From positions 496,001 to 560,000 of the forward strand of contig OY969702.1 in the NCBI GenBank assembly GCA_963702055.1: 64,000 bases of DNA, in the 5' to 3' direction. The notes beneath the pieces were generated by a model. That model was not told where the DNA came from, did not search any database, and saw nothing but the letters and a program-made list of their open reading frames with translations. This DNA is from CAWINX01 sp963702055. Its GTDB lineage: Bacteria; Actinomycetota; Thermoleophilia; Solirubrobacterales; 70-9. Made by a program: the position numbers and the translations under genes. Below are positions 17,258-25,922 of this stretch, in pieces; the stretch's first letter is position 1, and every line of letters starts with the position of its first letter.

Positions 17258-18358
17258 ATGGCATCGACCACGTCACACAGCAACGGCAACGGAAATGGCA
17301 AGGGCAAGCTCCACGAGCTCCCGGGCCAAAAAGGCGCTCGCCAGGGTCCCGCGCCCGGCAGCCGCCTCGCCGACGCCTTTGAGGCCGTCGAGCGCTTCCC
17401 GGTCCTGGTCGAGTCTCGTGAGCGCGTCATGCGCGCCGCCACTGCCGAGACCTCTCGCATCGGCGAGCTGATCGAGACGGTTGAGTCCGACGTCGCCCTG
17501 ACGATCGCCGTCCTTCGCTTCGCCAACCGCAGCGGCGTCGGCGTCGGCGGTGTCGCCACCGTTCCCGACGCAATTGACGTCCTCAAGCCCTCCGGCGTCC
17601 TCGCGATCGCCGGCACCGCGCCCTTCTACGACTTCTTCGAGTCCAACGGAGGCTGGGAGCTGAAGCCCGAGCACTTCCGCATCCACGCCCTCGCGACTCA
17701 GCGCGCCGCCGACCAGATTGGGCGGGCCGTCGGCTGGGCCGACCGCGACGAGCTCGCCGTCGCCGCTCTCCTCCACGACGTTGGGCGCCTCGTCATCTCC
17801 CGCCTTCACCCCGGGCACAAGAGCTACCTCGATGCCGGGGCCAACACCCCCGAGCAGCGAGTCCGCGACGAGCGCGAGCAGCTCGGCATCGACCACGCCC
17901 TGGTCGGCGGAGTGCTGGCGCGTCGCTGGAACGTGCCGCAGCGGATCGCCATCGCGATCGAGCGCCACCACGCCGACGACGCAGAAGGGCTCGCGGGGAT
18001 GGTCGCCGCCGCCGACATGGTCGCCCACTACGGGCAGGGCGAGGCGGTCTCTCCGGAGCGCCTCCGCGCCGCGGCCGAGCGCTGCGGCCTCGGCGTCGAC
18101 GGCCTTCGCAACCTCCTCTACGACCTCCCCTGCGCCCGCCAGGACGCCCCGCGGATCAGCGAGCCGTGTCCGCTGTCGGCCCGCGAGCTCGATGTCCTGC
18201 GCCACCTCTCAGAGGGCATGGTCTACAAGCAGATCGCCGGCGAGATGCAGCTTTCCGTCTCGACGATTCGCACCCATCTGCACAATGTCTACGGCAAGAT
18301 CGGCGCCGTCGACCGGGCGCAGGCGGTGCTCACCGCGCGCGACCGCGGCTGGATTTAA
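17258..18358 (+). CDS. HDOD/HD-domain protein with C-terminal LuxR-type HTH
   Basis: A 366-residue regulator. An Asn/Gly/Lys-rich N-terminal tail precedes an HDOD domain (RFPVLVESRERVMRAA, LTIAVLRFANR). An HD-like motif, LLHDVGRLVISR, is near residue 171, and IERHHADDAEGL near residue 235. The last ~60 residues form a LuxR/GerE helix-turn-helix (LSARELDVLRHLSEGMVYKQ, LSVSTIRTHLHNVYGKIGAV). HDOD proteins usually act as signalling adaptors; the fused DNA-binding domain suggests direct transcription control. The 126-bp upstream gap contains a small TGCGGC/GCCGCA hairpin. It is convergent with the response regulator gene. Confidence 0.75.
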   Translation: MASTTSHSNGNGNGKGKLHELPGQKGARQGPAPGSRLADAFEAVERFPVLVESRERVMRAATAETSRIGELIETVESDVALTIAVLRFANRSGVGVGGVATVPDAIDVLKPSGVLAIAGTAPFYDFFESNGGWELKPEHFRIHALATQRAADQIGRAVGWADRDELAVAALLHDVGRLVISRLHPGHKSYLDAGANTPEQRVRDEREQLGIDHALVGGVLARRWNVPQRIAIAIERHHADDAEGLAGMVAAADMVAHYGQGEAVSPERLRAAAERCGLGVDGLRNLLYDLPCARQDAPRISEPCPLSARELDVLRHLSEGMVYKQIAGEMQLSVSTIRTHLHNVYGKIGAVDRAQAVLTARDRGWI

Positions 18359-18365
18359 GTCCCCT

Positions 18366-18929
18366 CTAGTCGATCAGCGACTCGCGGAGCGCGATCGCCA
18401 CGGCGTGCGTCCGGTTGCGGGCGCCGAGACGGGTCAGCAGGTGCTTCATGTGGGTCTTGATCGTCTCTTCGCTGAGGTCCAACTCGCGAGCCGCCACCGT
18501 GGTCGATTCGCCGTTGGCGAGGAGCTGGAGGATCTGGCGCTGGCGCCGGGTCAGCTTCCCCCGGCTGCCTTTGGGCGGGACCGCCGGGTCGACGAAGCTC
18601 TCCTGCGCGATCGCGGCCTGGACCGCCTGCTTCAGCTCCTCGGCGCCGGCGGCTCGGGAGACGTAGGCGGCGGCGCCGGCCTGCAGGGCGGCGGTTGCCA
18701 GATGGCGCTCGGGCCGCTCGCCGTGGGCGACGATGCCGAGGCTCGGCTCGGCTCGGCGCATCGCGCGGATCGCCTCCGTCCCGCCCAGCGTGGGCCCCTC
18801 GCCGTCGCTGTGAGAGCGCACGTCGACCACGGTCACGTCGAAGCTGCCCACGTCGCGAATCAGCTCCAGGCCCTCGTCCCTGCTCGCGCTCTCGTGGAGC
18901 ACGAAGCCGCTGCCGAGCGCTCTGCGCAC
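18366..18929 (-). CDS. NarL/FixJ-type response regulator
   Basis: A receiver domain (FDVTVVDVRS has the phospho-acceptor Asp; later GAAAYVSRAAGAEELKQAV) is joined to a LuxR-type HTH (LTRRQRQILQLLANGESTTV, LSEETIKTHMKHLLTRLGAR). The GTG at 18929 is the first standard start, but the same frame continues upstream to 18986 and encodes SERLHCLVIDDRPLVRLGV, which is the receiver's first strand and acidic pair. The true protein therefore very likely begins earlier. A CTG at 18986 preceded by GGAAG is the best candidate. No sensor kinase is adjacent. Confidence 0.75.
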   Translation of the reverse strand: MRRALGSGFVLHESASRDEGLELIRDVGSFDVTVVDVRSHSDGEGPTLGGTEAIRAMRRAEPSLGIVAHGERPERHLATAALQAGAAAYVSRAAGAEELKQAVQAAIAQESFVDPAVPPKGSRGKLTRRQRQILQLLANGESTTVAARELDLSEETIKTHMKHLLTRLGARNRTHAVAIALRESLID

Positions 18930-19093
18930 GCCGAGCCGGACGAGCGGGCGGTCGTCGATTACAAGGCAGTGGAGGCGCTCGCTCAGGTCTGCTTCCGATC
19001 CGCTCGGGGTTGCCGCGTGCCCCAGCCCTGTACCGGAGCGTCGCGACCCGATCCTAGCTCAGCCGAGTCCGGGTGGTGCGGTAGAAAGGTCCG

Positions 19094-19492
19094 GTGATAT
19101 CCGTCACCTCGAAGTCTCGCTACGCCGTCGTCGCGATGGCCGAGCTTGCCCGCTCCGGGGAGCGACCGGTTCCGATCAAGGAGCTGGCCGAGCGCCGCGA
19201 GATCCCCGAGCAGTTCCTCGAGCAGCTCTTCTCGACCCTGCGTCGCTCTGGCCTGCTGACCAGCCACCGTGGCGTCAAAGGCGGCTACACGCTCGCCCGC
19301 CCCGCCGACGAGATCACCGTGCTCGAGGTGGTCCAGGCGCTTGACGGCAAGGTCGGCCAAGAGGCCGACGAGGCCGGCGGCATCTGGGCGGAGGGCGTCA
19401 CCGCCCTGCGCAAAGTCTTCGGCCAGACGACGATCGCCGAGGTCGCCCGCCGCGAGGCAGAGGAGGCGGGCTCGGGGATGTACTTCATCTGA
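19094..19492 (+). CDS. Rrf2-family transcriptional regulator (CymR-like)
   Basis: A 132-residue winged-helix repressor: [36 protein letters not shown] and [17 protein letters not shown] are typical Rrf2 segments. It contains no cysteine, so it cannot bind an Fe-S cluster like IscR and resembles CymR, the cysteine-metabolism repressor that acts with CysK. It overlaps cysK (TGATG), which fits that role. The start is a GTG at 19094 with AAAGG just upstream. The assignment to CymR is inference from context and the missing Cys. Confidence 0.8.
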   Translation: MISVTSKSRYAVVAMAELARSGERPVPIKELAERREIPEQFLEQLFSTLRRSGLLTSHRGVKGGYTLARPADEITVLEVVQALDGKVGQEADEAGGIWAEGVTALRKVFGQTTIAEVARREAEEAGSGMYFI

Positions 19493-20415
19493 TGAGGATC
19501 GGGGCGGAGGCTTCGGCGGTGGTCGGCAATACGCCGATGGTGTCGCTTGGGCGGATGGCCGAGGGGCTGGGGGCGGAGGTCTGCGTCAAGCTCGAGTACT
19601 TCAATCCGGGCGGGTCGGTGAAGGACCGGATCGGGGTGGCGATGATCGACGCCGCCGAGGAGGAGGGACTGGTCAAGCCCGGGCGCTCGGTGATCGTCGA
19701 GCCGACCAGCGGCAACACCGGGATCGCGCTGGCGATGGTCTGCGCGGCGCGCGGCTACGAGCTGATCCTCACTCTGCCGGAGGGGATGAGCCGGGAGCGG
19801 GCGAAGCTGCTGCGCGCCTATGGGGCCGAGGTGCGCGAGACGCCTTCGCTCGGCGGCATGACCGAGGCGGTTGAGATGGCCGGGGAGATCTGTGAGCAGC
19901 GCAAAGGCTTCATGCCGCAGCAGTTCGACAACCCGGCGAACCCCGAGATCCATCGGCGCACCACGGCGGAGGAGATCTGGCGCGACACCGACGGCGAGGT
20001 GGGCGCCTTCGTCGCCGGGGTCGGGACCGGCGGGACGATCACCGGAGTGGGGCGGATGCTGAGGGAGCGCAGCCCGGACTCGCTGATCGTCGCGGTCGAG
20101 CCGGCGACCTCGCCGGTGCTCTCCGGCGGCGCCCCCGGCCCGCACAAGATCCAGGGGATCGGCGCCGGCTTCGTCCCTTCGGTGCTTGATCGCTCGGTGA
20201 TCGACGAGGTGATCTCGGTCACCGACGAGGAGGCGCTGGAGACCGCGCGGCTGACGGGAAGCCGCGAGGGCGTGCTTTCGGGGATCTCCGCCGGCGCCAA
20301 CATCAGGGCGGCGCTGGAGGTGGCGGCGCGGCCGGAGATGGCCGGCAAGAGGGTGGTGACGATCGTCTGCGACTCGGGCGAGCGCTACATGTCCCTACCC
20401 TTCTTTGCACCGTGA
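19492..20415 (+). CDS. cysK: Cysteine synthase (O-acetylserine sulfhydrylase)
   Basis: PLP enzyme making cysteine from O-acetylserine and sulfide; 307 residues. The PLP lysine is in [11 protein letters not shown], the phosphate loop is [10 protein letters not shown], and the substrate loop is [25 protein letters not shown] and [11 protein letters not shown] close the fold. The ATG overlaps the rrf2 stop, and its own stop is overlapped by cysE, giving a three-gene operon. The C-terminus SLPFFAP is where CysE's C-terminal tail would regulate it. Confidence 0.93.
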   Translation: MRIGAEASAVVGNTPMVSLGRMAEGLGAEVCVKLEYFNPGGSVKDRIGVAMIDAAEEEGLVKPGRSVIVEPTSGNTGIALAMVCAARGYELILTLPEGMSRERAKLLRAYGAEVRETPSLGGMTEAVEMAGEICEQRKGFMPQQFDNPANPEIHRRTTAEEIWRDTDGEVGAFVAGVGTGGTITGVGRMLRERSPDSLIVAVEPATSPVLSGGAPGPHKIQGIGAGFVPSVLDRSVIDEVISVTDEEALETARLTGSREGVLSGISAGANIRAALEVAARPEMAGKRVVTIVCDSGERYMSLPFFAP

Positions 20416-20987
20416 GCGCCCTGAGCAGAGTCCTCAAGGAGATCAAGGCCGACGTCGCCGCGGCGCGAGATCGCGACCCCGCCGCGCAGGGCGTCTCCAG
20501 CGCCGAGATCCTGATCGGCTGGGCCGGCGTCCAGGCGCTGCTCGCCCACCGGGTGGCCCACGCGATGTTCGAGGCGGGGGTGCCGGTGGCGCCGCGGACG
20601 ATCGCCTACCTGGCGCGCGCGGTGACCGGGGTGGAGATCCACCCCGGCGCAAAGATCGGCGCCTCCTTCTTCGTCGACCACGGCTCCGGGGTGGTGATCG
20701 GCGAGACCACCGAGATCGGCGATCGGGTCACCCTCTACCAGGGAGTGACGCTGGGCGGGACCGGCCTGCAGCGCGGCAAGCGACACCCGACGGTCGGCGA
20801 CGACGTCACGATCGGCGCCGGCGCCAAGCTGCTCGGCCCGATCTCGATCGGCGACGGGGCGAAGGTCGGCGCCAACACGGTCGTCGTCCAGGACGTCTCG
20901 CCGGGGGCGACAGTGGTCGGCAACCCCGGGCAGGAGGTCCGGGTCAACGGCAAGCGGGTCGGAGAGCCAGGCGCGACCGAAAACTGA
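20412..20987 (+). CDS. cysE: Serine O-acetyltransferase
   Basis: Acetylates serine with acetyl-CoA to O-acetylserine, the substrate of the neighbouring CysK. The 191-residue protein has the left-handed beta-helix hexapeptide repeats ([41 protein letters not shown]) and [20 protein letters not shown]. It is the short form, starting at the N-terminal helix [18 protein letters not shown] start within the cysK stop (GTGA). The C-terminus lacks the usual terminal Ile (ends GATEN), so the CysK-CysE complex may be weak or absent. Confidence 0.92.
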   Translation: MSALSRVLKEIKADVAAARDRDPAAQGVSSAEILIGWAGVQALLAHRVAHAMFEAGVPVAPRTIAYLARAVTGVEIHPGAKIGASFFVDHGSGVVIGETTEIGDRVTLYQGVTLGGTGLQRGKRHPTVGDDVTIGAGAKLLGPISIGDGAKVGANTVVVQDVSPGATVVGNPGQEVRVNGKRVGEPGATEN

Positions 20988-21014
20988 GCCGGCCGGCACG
21001 GCCGACTCCCTCAC

Positions 21015-21020
21015 TATTCT
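21015..21020 (+). promoter_or_regulatory. -10-like hexamer TATTCT for pcrA
   Basis: TATTCT ends 7 nt before the ATG at 21028, fitting a leaderless start. Confidence 0.4.
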
Positions 21021-21027
21021 CGGAGCG

Positions 21028-24000
21028 ATGCTCCAGACCGAGGCGAACCTTCCGCCGGACGCTTCCGAGATCCCCGAGGGGGCGCCGACCGAGCCTGGCG
21101 CCGATCGCGCCGAGCGGCTGCTGGCCGACCTCAACGATCCGCAGCGCGCCGCCGTTCGCCACGGCGAGGGGCCGCTGCTCGTCCTCGCCGGCGCCGGCTC
21201 GGGCAAGACCCGGGTCCTCACCCACCGGATCGCCTACCTGCTGGCGACCGGCGCGGCGCGGCCGGGCGAGATCCTCGCGATCACCTTCACCAACAAGGCG
21301 GCGAACGAGATGAAGGAGCGGGTCGAGCAGCTGGTCGGCCGCTCGGCGCGGGCGATGTGGGTGACCACCTTCCACTCCGCCTGCGCCCGGATGCTGCGCG
21401 CCGACGCCGAGCGGCTCGGCTACTCGCGCGCCTTCACGATCTATGACGAGTCGGACTCGCTGCGGATGCTGAAACGCTGCATGGCGGAGCTGGAGATCGA
21501 CCTGAAGCGCTACCCCCCGCGGGCGATCCGCTCGCAGATCTCCGGCGCCAAGAACAAACTGGTCGACGCCGCCGCCTTCGCCGAGACGCAGGGCAGCGTC
21601 TTCGAGGAGGTCGCTTCCGGGGTCTACACCCTCTACGAGAAGCGGATGTTGGCCGCCAACGCGATGGACTTCGACGACCTGCTGGTCCGCACCGTCAACG
21701 TGATGGAGCTCTACGAGGAGGTCCGCGACCGCTGGCGCCGCGCCTTCCGCCACGTCCTCGTCGACGAGTACCAGGACACCAACCACGCCCAGTACCGGCT
21801 GCTCCAGCTGCTCGTCTCCGACCACGGCAACCTGATGGTCGTCGGCGACGAAGATCAGTGTCTGGTTGAAGGGACCTTCGTGACGATGGGAGATGGCTCG
21901 CAAAGACCCATCGAAGACCTATCGGAGGGGGACATGGTGATGTCTTGCTTTGGCAGTGCCGAATTCCGTCCCGCTCGGGTTAGTGGTGTCTTCAAGGCAC
22001 GCGAGTCAAACGGCATTGCGATCGAAACGTTCGGTGGACGCCGTCTCGTCAGCACGCCGGAGCACATGCATTTCGCCGGCTACCGCCTCGGCACGACTCC
22101 GCAGATGCACTTGACCTACCTGATGTGGAAGCGGGGCATGGGGTTTCGAGTTGGGGTTTCGGGTGTCTATTCGCAGCGCGGGCAGTCTGCGGTCGGGATC
22201 CGCCAGCGCCGCTTGCAAGAGCATGCGGATGCGGTCTGGGTTGTGTCTGCTCATGACAGCGACGCAGAGGCCCGAGCGGCCGAGGTGACCTTGTCCCTTC
22301 GCTACAGCCTTCCAATGTTGCCGTTCTATCAACGTAAATCAGCCTCAGGAAAGAGCCTGATCGGCAATCAAGGCCTGATCAACCAGGTCTTCACCACGAT
22401 CGACACAGAGGCGGGCGGGCTGAGATTGCTCGAAGACGAAGGCCTCAGTCTCCAGCACCCGCATCATCTTGCTGCCACCAGCGGGGGGAGGCGCCGAGTC
22501 ATCACGATCACACTCTGTGCCGAGAAGCGCGGGAAGACGCCAATGCATCGGATCGCGATTGCCGGGCACGACCAGGAGGGTCGGCGAGCAATTGAGGCGC
22601 TTGGGCTCAAGACTCGTCCAGCTCGCGCGGGGTCGGAGTCATGGAGGTTCGAAACTGTTCTCAAGGATCTAGGAGAGGCAATCCGCGTCGCGGGCGATAT
22701 TGATTCCGCGCTTGACGTCGACGTTCGTTTCCAGGGTCGTTTCGGCGAGAAGCAAAGCGGCCGAATCGTCGGCAACTCACTTGCATGTATCCCGGCGGCT
22801 TCGGTTCGTCCGGGTATGACGATGTTCCTCGGCGATGGGTCCTACGACGCTGTCAAGTCGGTTGAGAAGGTCACCCTTGATCGGCCCGTCTATGACATCA
22901 ATGTGGAGGGGACGCATAACTTCGTGGCCGAGGGCCTGGTGACCCACAATTCGATCTACGGCTTCCGCCACGCCGACATTCGCAACATCCTCGACTTCGA
23001 GCGCGACTTCCCCGAGGCCGAGGTGGTGAAGCTGGAGCAGAACTACCGCTCCACGCAGACGATCCTCTCCGCCGCCAACGCGGTGGTCGAACGGAACCAC
23101 CAGCGGCGGCCGAAGGCGCTCTGGACCGAGATCGCCGGCGGCGAGCCGGTACAGCTCTCCGAGCTGGCCGACGAGCACGAGGAGGCGCGCTGGGTGGCCG
23201 GGGAGATCCAGCGGCTCGGGGCCGAAGACGACGTGCGCCACTCCGACGTCGCGGTCTTCTACCGGACCAACGCGATGAGCCGGGTCCTGGAGGACACGCT
23301 GGTCCGCTTCGAGCTTCCCTACCAGGTGATCGGCGGCACCAAGTTCTACGAGCGGGCCGAGGTCAAGGACGCGGTCGCCTACCTCAGCCTGCTGATCAAC
23401 CCCGCCGACCAGGTCTCCTTCGCGCGAGTCGTCAACTCGCCGCGGCGTGGGATCGGCAACACCAGCCAGGGACGGATCGCCGCCCACGCGAACACCACCG
23501 GGCTGCCGATCTGGGAGGTCGCCGGGCGGGTCGAGGAGGTGCCGGGGCTCGGAGCCGCGGCGATCAAGGCGGTCTCCCGCTTCCACGAGACGATCGAGGG
23601 GCTGATGGAGAAGGTGGCGGATGGCGCCCCGGTCGCCGAGGTGCTGGAGGCGACCCTGCGCGAGACGGGCTACCTGGAGGCCCTGGAGGCCGAGCGAACG
23701 ATCGAAGCGGAGGGGAGGGTCGAGAACCTCGAGGAGCTGATTGGCGTCGCCGGCGAGTTCGACGCCAACCGCGAGCTGGAGGGTGAGAGCGCCAACTTGG
23801 CGCCGCTCGAGGAGTTCCTCCAGCAGGTCTCCCTCTACACCGAACAGGACGGCCTGCGCCCCGACGACGAGTCGCTGATCACCCTGATGACCCTCCACAA
23901 CGCCAAGGGCCTCGAGTACGACACGGTGTTCATCGTCGGCTGCGAGGATGGCACCTTCCCGCACATGCGGGCGCTGGAGGAGGGGGGCGAAGAGGAGGAG

Positions 24001-24387
24001 CGGCGCCTCTGTTACGTCGGCATCACCCGGGCCCGGCGGCGCCTCTACATGACCTGGGCGCGGGAGCGGCGCCTCTTCGGGGGCCGACCGGAGCGAGGCC
24101 TGCCGTCCCGCTTCATCGACGAGCTGCCGGCGGAGCTGACCGAGCGCCACTCGAGCGCGCCCGGAGTGGGGAGCGGCTGGTCGAGCGCGCCGCCGCCGGG
24201 CGCCTCGGCGCCGATCGACCCCGGGCCCGCGCTGAAGCTGCAGACCGGCGACGACGTCGTCCACGCCAGCTTCGGCGACGGCGTCGTCACCGCGGTTGAG
24301 CCGGGGGGCGTGGTCGTGGTGCGCTTCGCCGACGACGGCTCCGAGCGCAAGCTGATGGCCGACTACGCGCCGGTGCGGAAGAGGTAG
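21028..24387 (+). CDS. pcrA: UvrD/PcrA-family DNA helicase precursor containing an intein
   Basis: A superfamily 1A 3'-5' DNA helicase for repair and replication restart. The ORF encodes 1119 residues; removing the 364-residue intein leaves 755, the normal length. Motifs: LAGAGSGKTRVLTHR (Walker A, 55-61), FTNKAANEMKERV, LVDEYQDTNHAQYRLLQ (Walker B), VGDEDQ interrupted by the intein then SIYGFRHADI (motif III), VAVFYRTNAMSR, LMTLHNAKGLEYDTVFIVG (motif V) and RLCYVGITRARRRLYMTWA (motif VI). The C-terminal ~50 residues are the PcrA-type Tudor-like domain (GDDVVHASFGDGVVTAVEPG). The helicase can only work after splicing, as the insertion splits an ATPase motif. Confidence 0.95.
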   Translation: MLQTEANLPPDASEIPEGAPTEPGADRAERLLADLNDPQRAAVRHGEGPLLVLAGAGSGKTRVLTHRIAYLLATGAARPGEILAITFTNKAANEMKERVEQLVGRSARAMWVTTFHSACARMLRADAERLGYSRAFTIYDESDSLRMLKRCMAELEIDLKRYPPRAIRSQISGAKNKLVDAAAFAETQGSVFEEVASGVYTLYEKRMLAANAMDFDDLLVRTVNVMELYEEVRDRWRRAFRHVLVDEYQDTNHAQYRLLQLLVSDHGNLMVVGDEDQCLVEGTFVTMGDGSQRPIEDLSEGDMVMSCFGSAEFRPARVSGVFKARESNGIAIETFGGRRLVSTPEHMHFAGYRLGTTPQMHLTYLMWKRGMGFRVGVSGVYSQRGQSAVGIRQRRLQEHADAVWVVSAHDSDAEARAAEVTLSLRYSLPMLPFYQRKSASGKSLIGNQGLINQVFTTIDTEAGGLRLLEDEGLSLQHPHHLAATSGGRRRVITITLCAEKRGKTPMHRIAIAGHDQEGRRAIEALGLKTRPARAGSESWRFETVLKDLGEAIRVAGDIDSALDVDVRFQGRFGEKQSGRIVGNSLACIPAASVRPGMTMFLGDGSYDAVKSVEKVTLDRPVYDINVEGTHNFVAEGLVTHNSIYGFRHADIRNILDFERDFPEAEVVKLEQNYRSTQTILSAANAVVERNHQRRPKALWTEIAGGEPVQLSELADEHEEARWVAGEIQRLGAEDDVRHSDVAVFYRTNAMSRVLEDTLVRFELPYQVIGGTKFYERAEVKDAVAYLSLLINPADQVSFARVVNSPRRGIGNTSQGRIAAHANTTGLPIWEVAGRVEEVPGLGAAAIKAVSRFHETIEGLMEKVADGAPVAEVLEATLRETGYLEALEAERTIEAEGRVENLEELIGVAGEFDANRELEGESANLAPLEEFLQQVSLYTEQDGLRPDDESLITLMTLHNAKGLEYDTVFIVGCEDGTFPHMRALEEGGEEEERRLCYVGITRARRRLYMTWARERRLFGGRPERGLPSRFIDELPAELTERHSSAPGVGSGWSSAPPPGASAPIDPGPALKLQTGDDVVHASFGDGVVTAVEPGGVVVVRFADDGSERKLMADYAPVRKR
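21859..22950 (+). mobile_element. Intein in the PcrA helicase (364 residues, motif III site)
   Basis: The inserted segment begins with Cys (CLVEGTFVTMGDGSQRPIED, block A), has STPEHMHF (block B His), and ends VYDINVEGTHNFVAEGLVTHN with penultimate His and final Asn (blocks F and G). The next host residue is Ser, the +1 nucleophile. It sits between GDEDQ and SIYGFRHAD. I see no LAGLIDADG motif. The central ~230 residues (ADAVWVVSAHDSDAEARAAE; LLEDEGLSLQHPHH) resemble, from memory, a module found in other bacterial helicase inteins. Base composition is visibly less GC-rich than the flanks, a sign of horizontal origin. All splicing residues look intact. Confidence 0.93.
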
Positions 24388-24391
24388 CCCG

Positions 24392-25243
24392 GTGGCGGCG
24401 CGGATCATCGACGGCAAGGCGGTCGCCGCCGAGGTGCGCGAGCGGGTGCGGGGCGAGGTGGCCGAGTTCGAGCGCGAGCGGGGCAGGGTGCCCGCCCTCG
24501 CCACGGTGATCGTCGGCGACGACCCCGCCTCGGAGGTCTACGTCCGCAACAAGCACAGGGCCTGCGAGGAGGCGGGGATCCGCTCGGTCCACCGCGGCCT
24601 GCCGGCCGAGACCAGCGAGAACGAGCTGCTGGAGCTGGTCGGGCGGCTCGGCCTCCAGGAGGACGTCGACGGCATCCTCGTGCAGTTGCCGGTCCCCGAC
24701 CAGATCGACCCCGACGCCGTGGTCGCGGCGCTCGACCCGGCCAAGGACGTCGACGGGCTCACCCCGACCAACGCCGGGCTGCTCGCGCACGGGATGCCGG
24801 GCCTGGTTCCCTGTACCCCCGCCGGGGTGATGGAGCTTCTCCGCCACGAGGGGGTCGAGCTGGAGGGAGCCGAGGCGGTGGTCGTCGGGCGCTCGAAGCT
24901 GGTCGGCGTCCCGGTTGCCCGCCTGCTGCTCGCCGCCAACGCGACCGTCACCGTCTGCCACTCGCGCACCCGCGACCTGCCGGGAACCTGTGCCCGCGCC
25001 GACGTGCTGATCGCCGCGGTCGGCGTCCCACGGCTGCTCGGCGACGACGCGGTGAAGCCCGGCGCCGTCGTCATCGACGTCGGCGTCAACCGCACCGACG
25101 ACGGCCTCGTCGGCGACGTCGATTTCGACGCCGCCGCGGCGAAGGCGGCCGCGATCACTCCGGTCCCCGGCGGCGTCGGGCCGATGACGATCGCGATGCT
25201 GCTGGTCAACACGCTCGCCGCGGCCCGCGCCCGCGCCCTCTGA
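24392..25243 (+). CDS. folD: Methylenetetrahydrofolate dehydrogenase / cyclohydrolase
   Basis: Bifunctional one-carbon enzyme interconverting methylene- and formyl-THF with NADP; 283 residues. Motifs: VGDDPASEVYVRNKHRACEE (catalytic Lys), DGILVQLPVPDQIDPDAVV, VVVGRSKLVGVPVARLL (nucleotide loop) and PVPGGVGPMTIAMLLVNTL. GTG start 4 bp after the pcrA stop, probably co-transcribed. One-carbon units made from serine (serC/serA in this window) would pass through it. Confidence 0.94.
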   Translation: MAARIIDGKAVAAEVRERVRGEVAEFERERGRVPALATVIVGDDPASEVYVRNKHRACEEAGIRSVHRGLPAETSENELLELVGRLGLQEDVDGILVQLPVPDQIDPDAVVAALDPAKDVDGLTPTNAGLLAHGMPGLVPCTPAGVMELLRHEGVELEGAEAVVVGRSKLVGVPVARLLLAANATVTVCHSRTRDLPGTCARADVLIAAVGVPRLLGDDAVKPGAVVIDVGVNRTDDGLVGDVDFDAAAAKAAAITPVPGGVGPMTIAMLLVNTLAAARARAL

Positions 25244-25325
25244 AATCCGGCCATCCGCTTCACAATTCCGCCCCGCGGCGGGTGTATGGTCGGCAGGACC
25301 CCTAGTCCCACGGAGGGATATGTAG

Positions 25326-25913
25326 ATGGATTTGAACAGGCTGACTCAGGGAGAGAAGATCGCCGGCGTCTCCGCGATCCTTCTCTTCGTCTTTATGTTC
25401 TTCAATTGGTATGGCGTCACGATTTCCGGCGGCGGCCAGACGCTCGCGGTAGGCGGTGGGGGCAACGCGTGGGACTCCCTCGACTTCATCCCGATCCTGT
25501 TGCTGATCGCGATCGTCGCGACGATCGGCATCGTCGCGGTCGAGGCCAGCGAGTCGGACGTCGACATGCCGGTGCACGGCGCGACGATCATCACCGTCGT
25601 CGGCGTCATCTCGTTCCTGCTGATCCTTTTCCGGATCATTGACACGCCGACCTTCGCCTCCTATGCCGGCGTCTCTGCCGAAGGCTCGGTGGAGTTTGGG
25701 ATCTTCATCTCCCTGATCGCCGCGGCCGGGATGGCCTTCGGTGGCTGGCGGGCGATGCAGGAAGAGGGGACGAGCTTCGGTGACGCCGCCGATCGCCTCT
25801 CCGGCGGCGGCCCGGGAGCCGGCCCGAGCGGTGGGCCCCCGCCTCCACCTCCACCACCCCCGCCGACTTCGCCTCCGCCTCCTCCCCCGCCGCCTCCGAC
25901 TTCGGGGGTCTAG
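25326..25913 (+). CDS. Four-TM hypothetical protein with Pro-rich tail
   Basis: A 195-residue membrane protein. Hydrophobic segments at ~12-28, ~55-75, ~84-102 and ~122-140 are separated by short loops, the first containing GISGGGQTLAVGGGG-type Gly-rich sequence. The C-terminal ~50 residues are almost pure Pro/Gly (two runs of nine to ten prolines), as seen in actinobacterial membrane proteins with disordered cytoplasmic tails. GGAGGG lies 8 nt before the ATG, one of the few strong ribosome sites in the window. A TATGGT at 25282-25287 may be its -10, giving a real leader. Function unknown. Confidence 0.6.
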   Translation: MDLNRLTQGEKIAGVSAILLFVFMFFNWYGVTISGGGQTLAVGGGGNAWDSLDFIPILLLIAIVATIGIVAVEASESDVDMPVHGATIITVVGVISFLLILFRIIDTPTFASYAGVSAEGSVEFGIFISLIAAAGMAFGGWRAMQEEGTSFGDAADRLSGGGPGAGPSGGPPPPPPPPPPTSPPPPPPPPPTSGV

Positions 25914-25922
25914 GGGTCGGGT

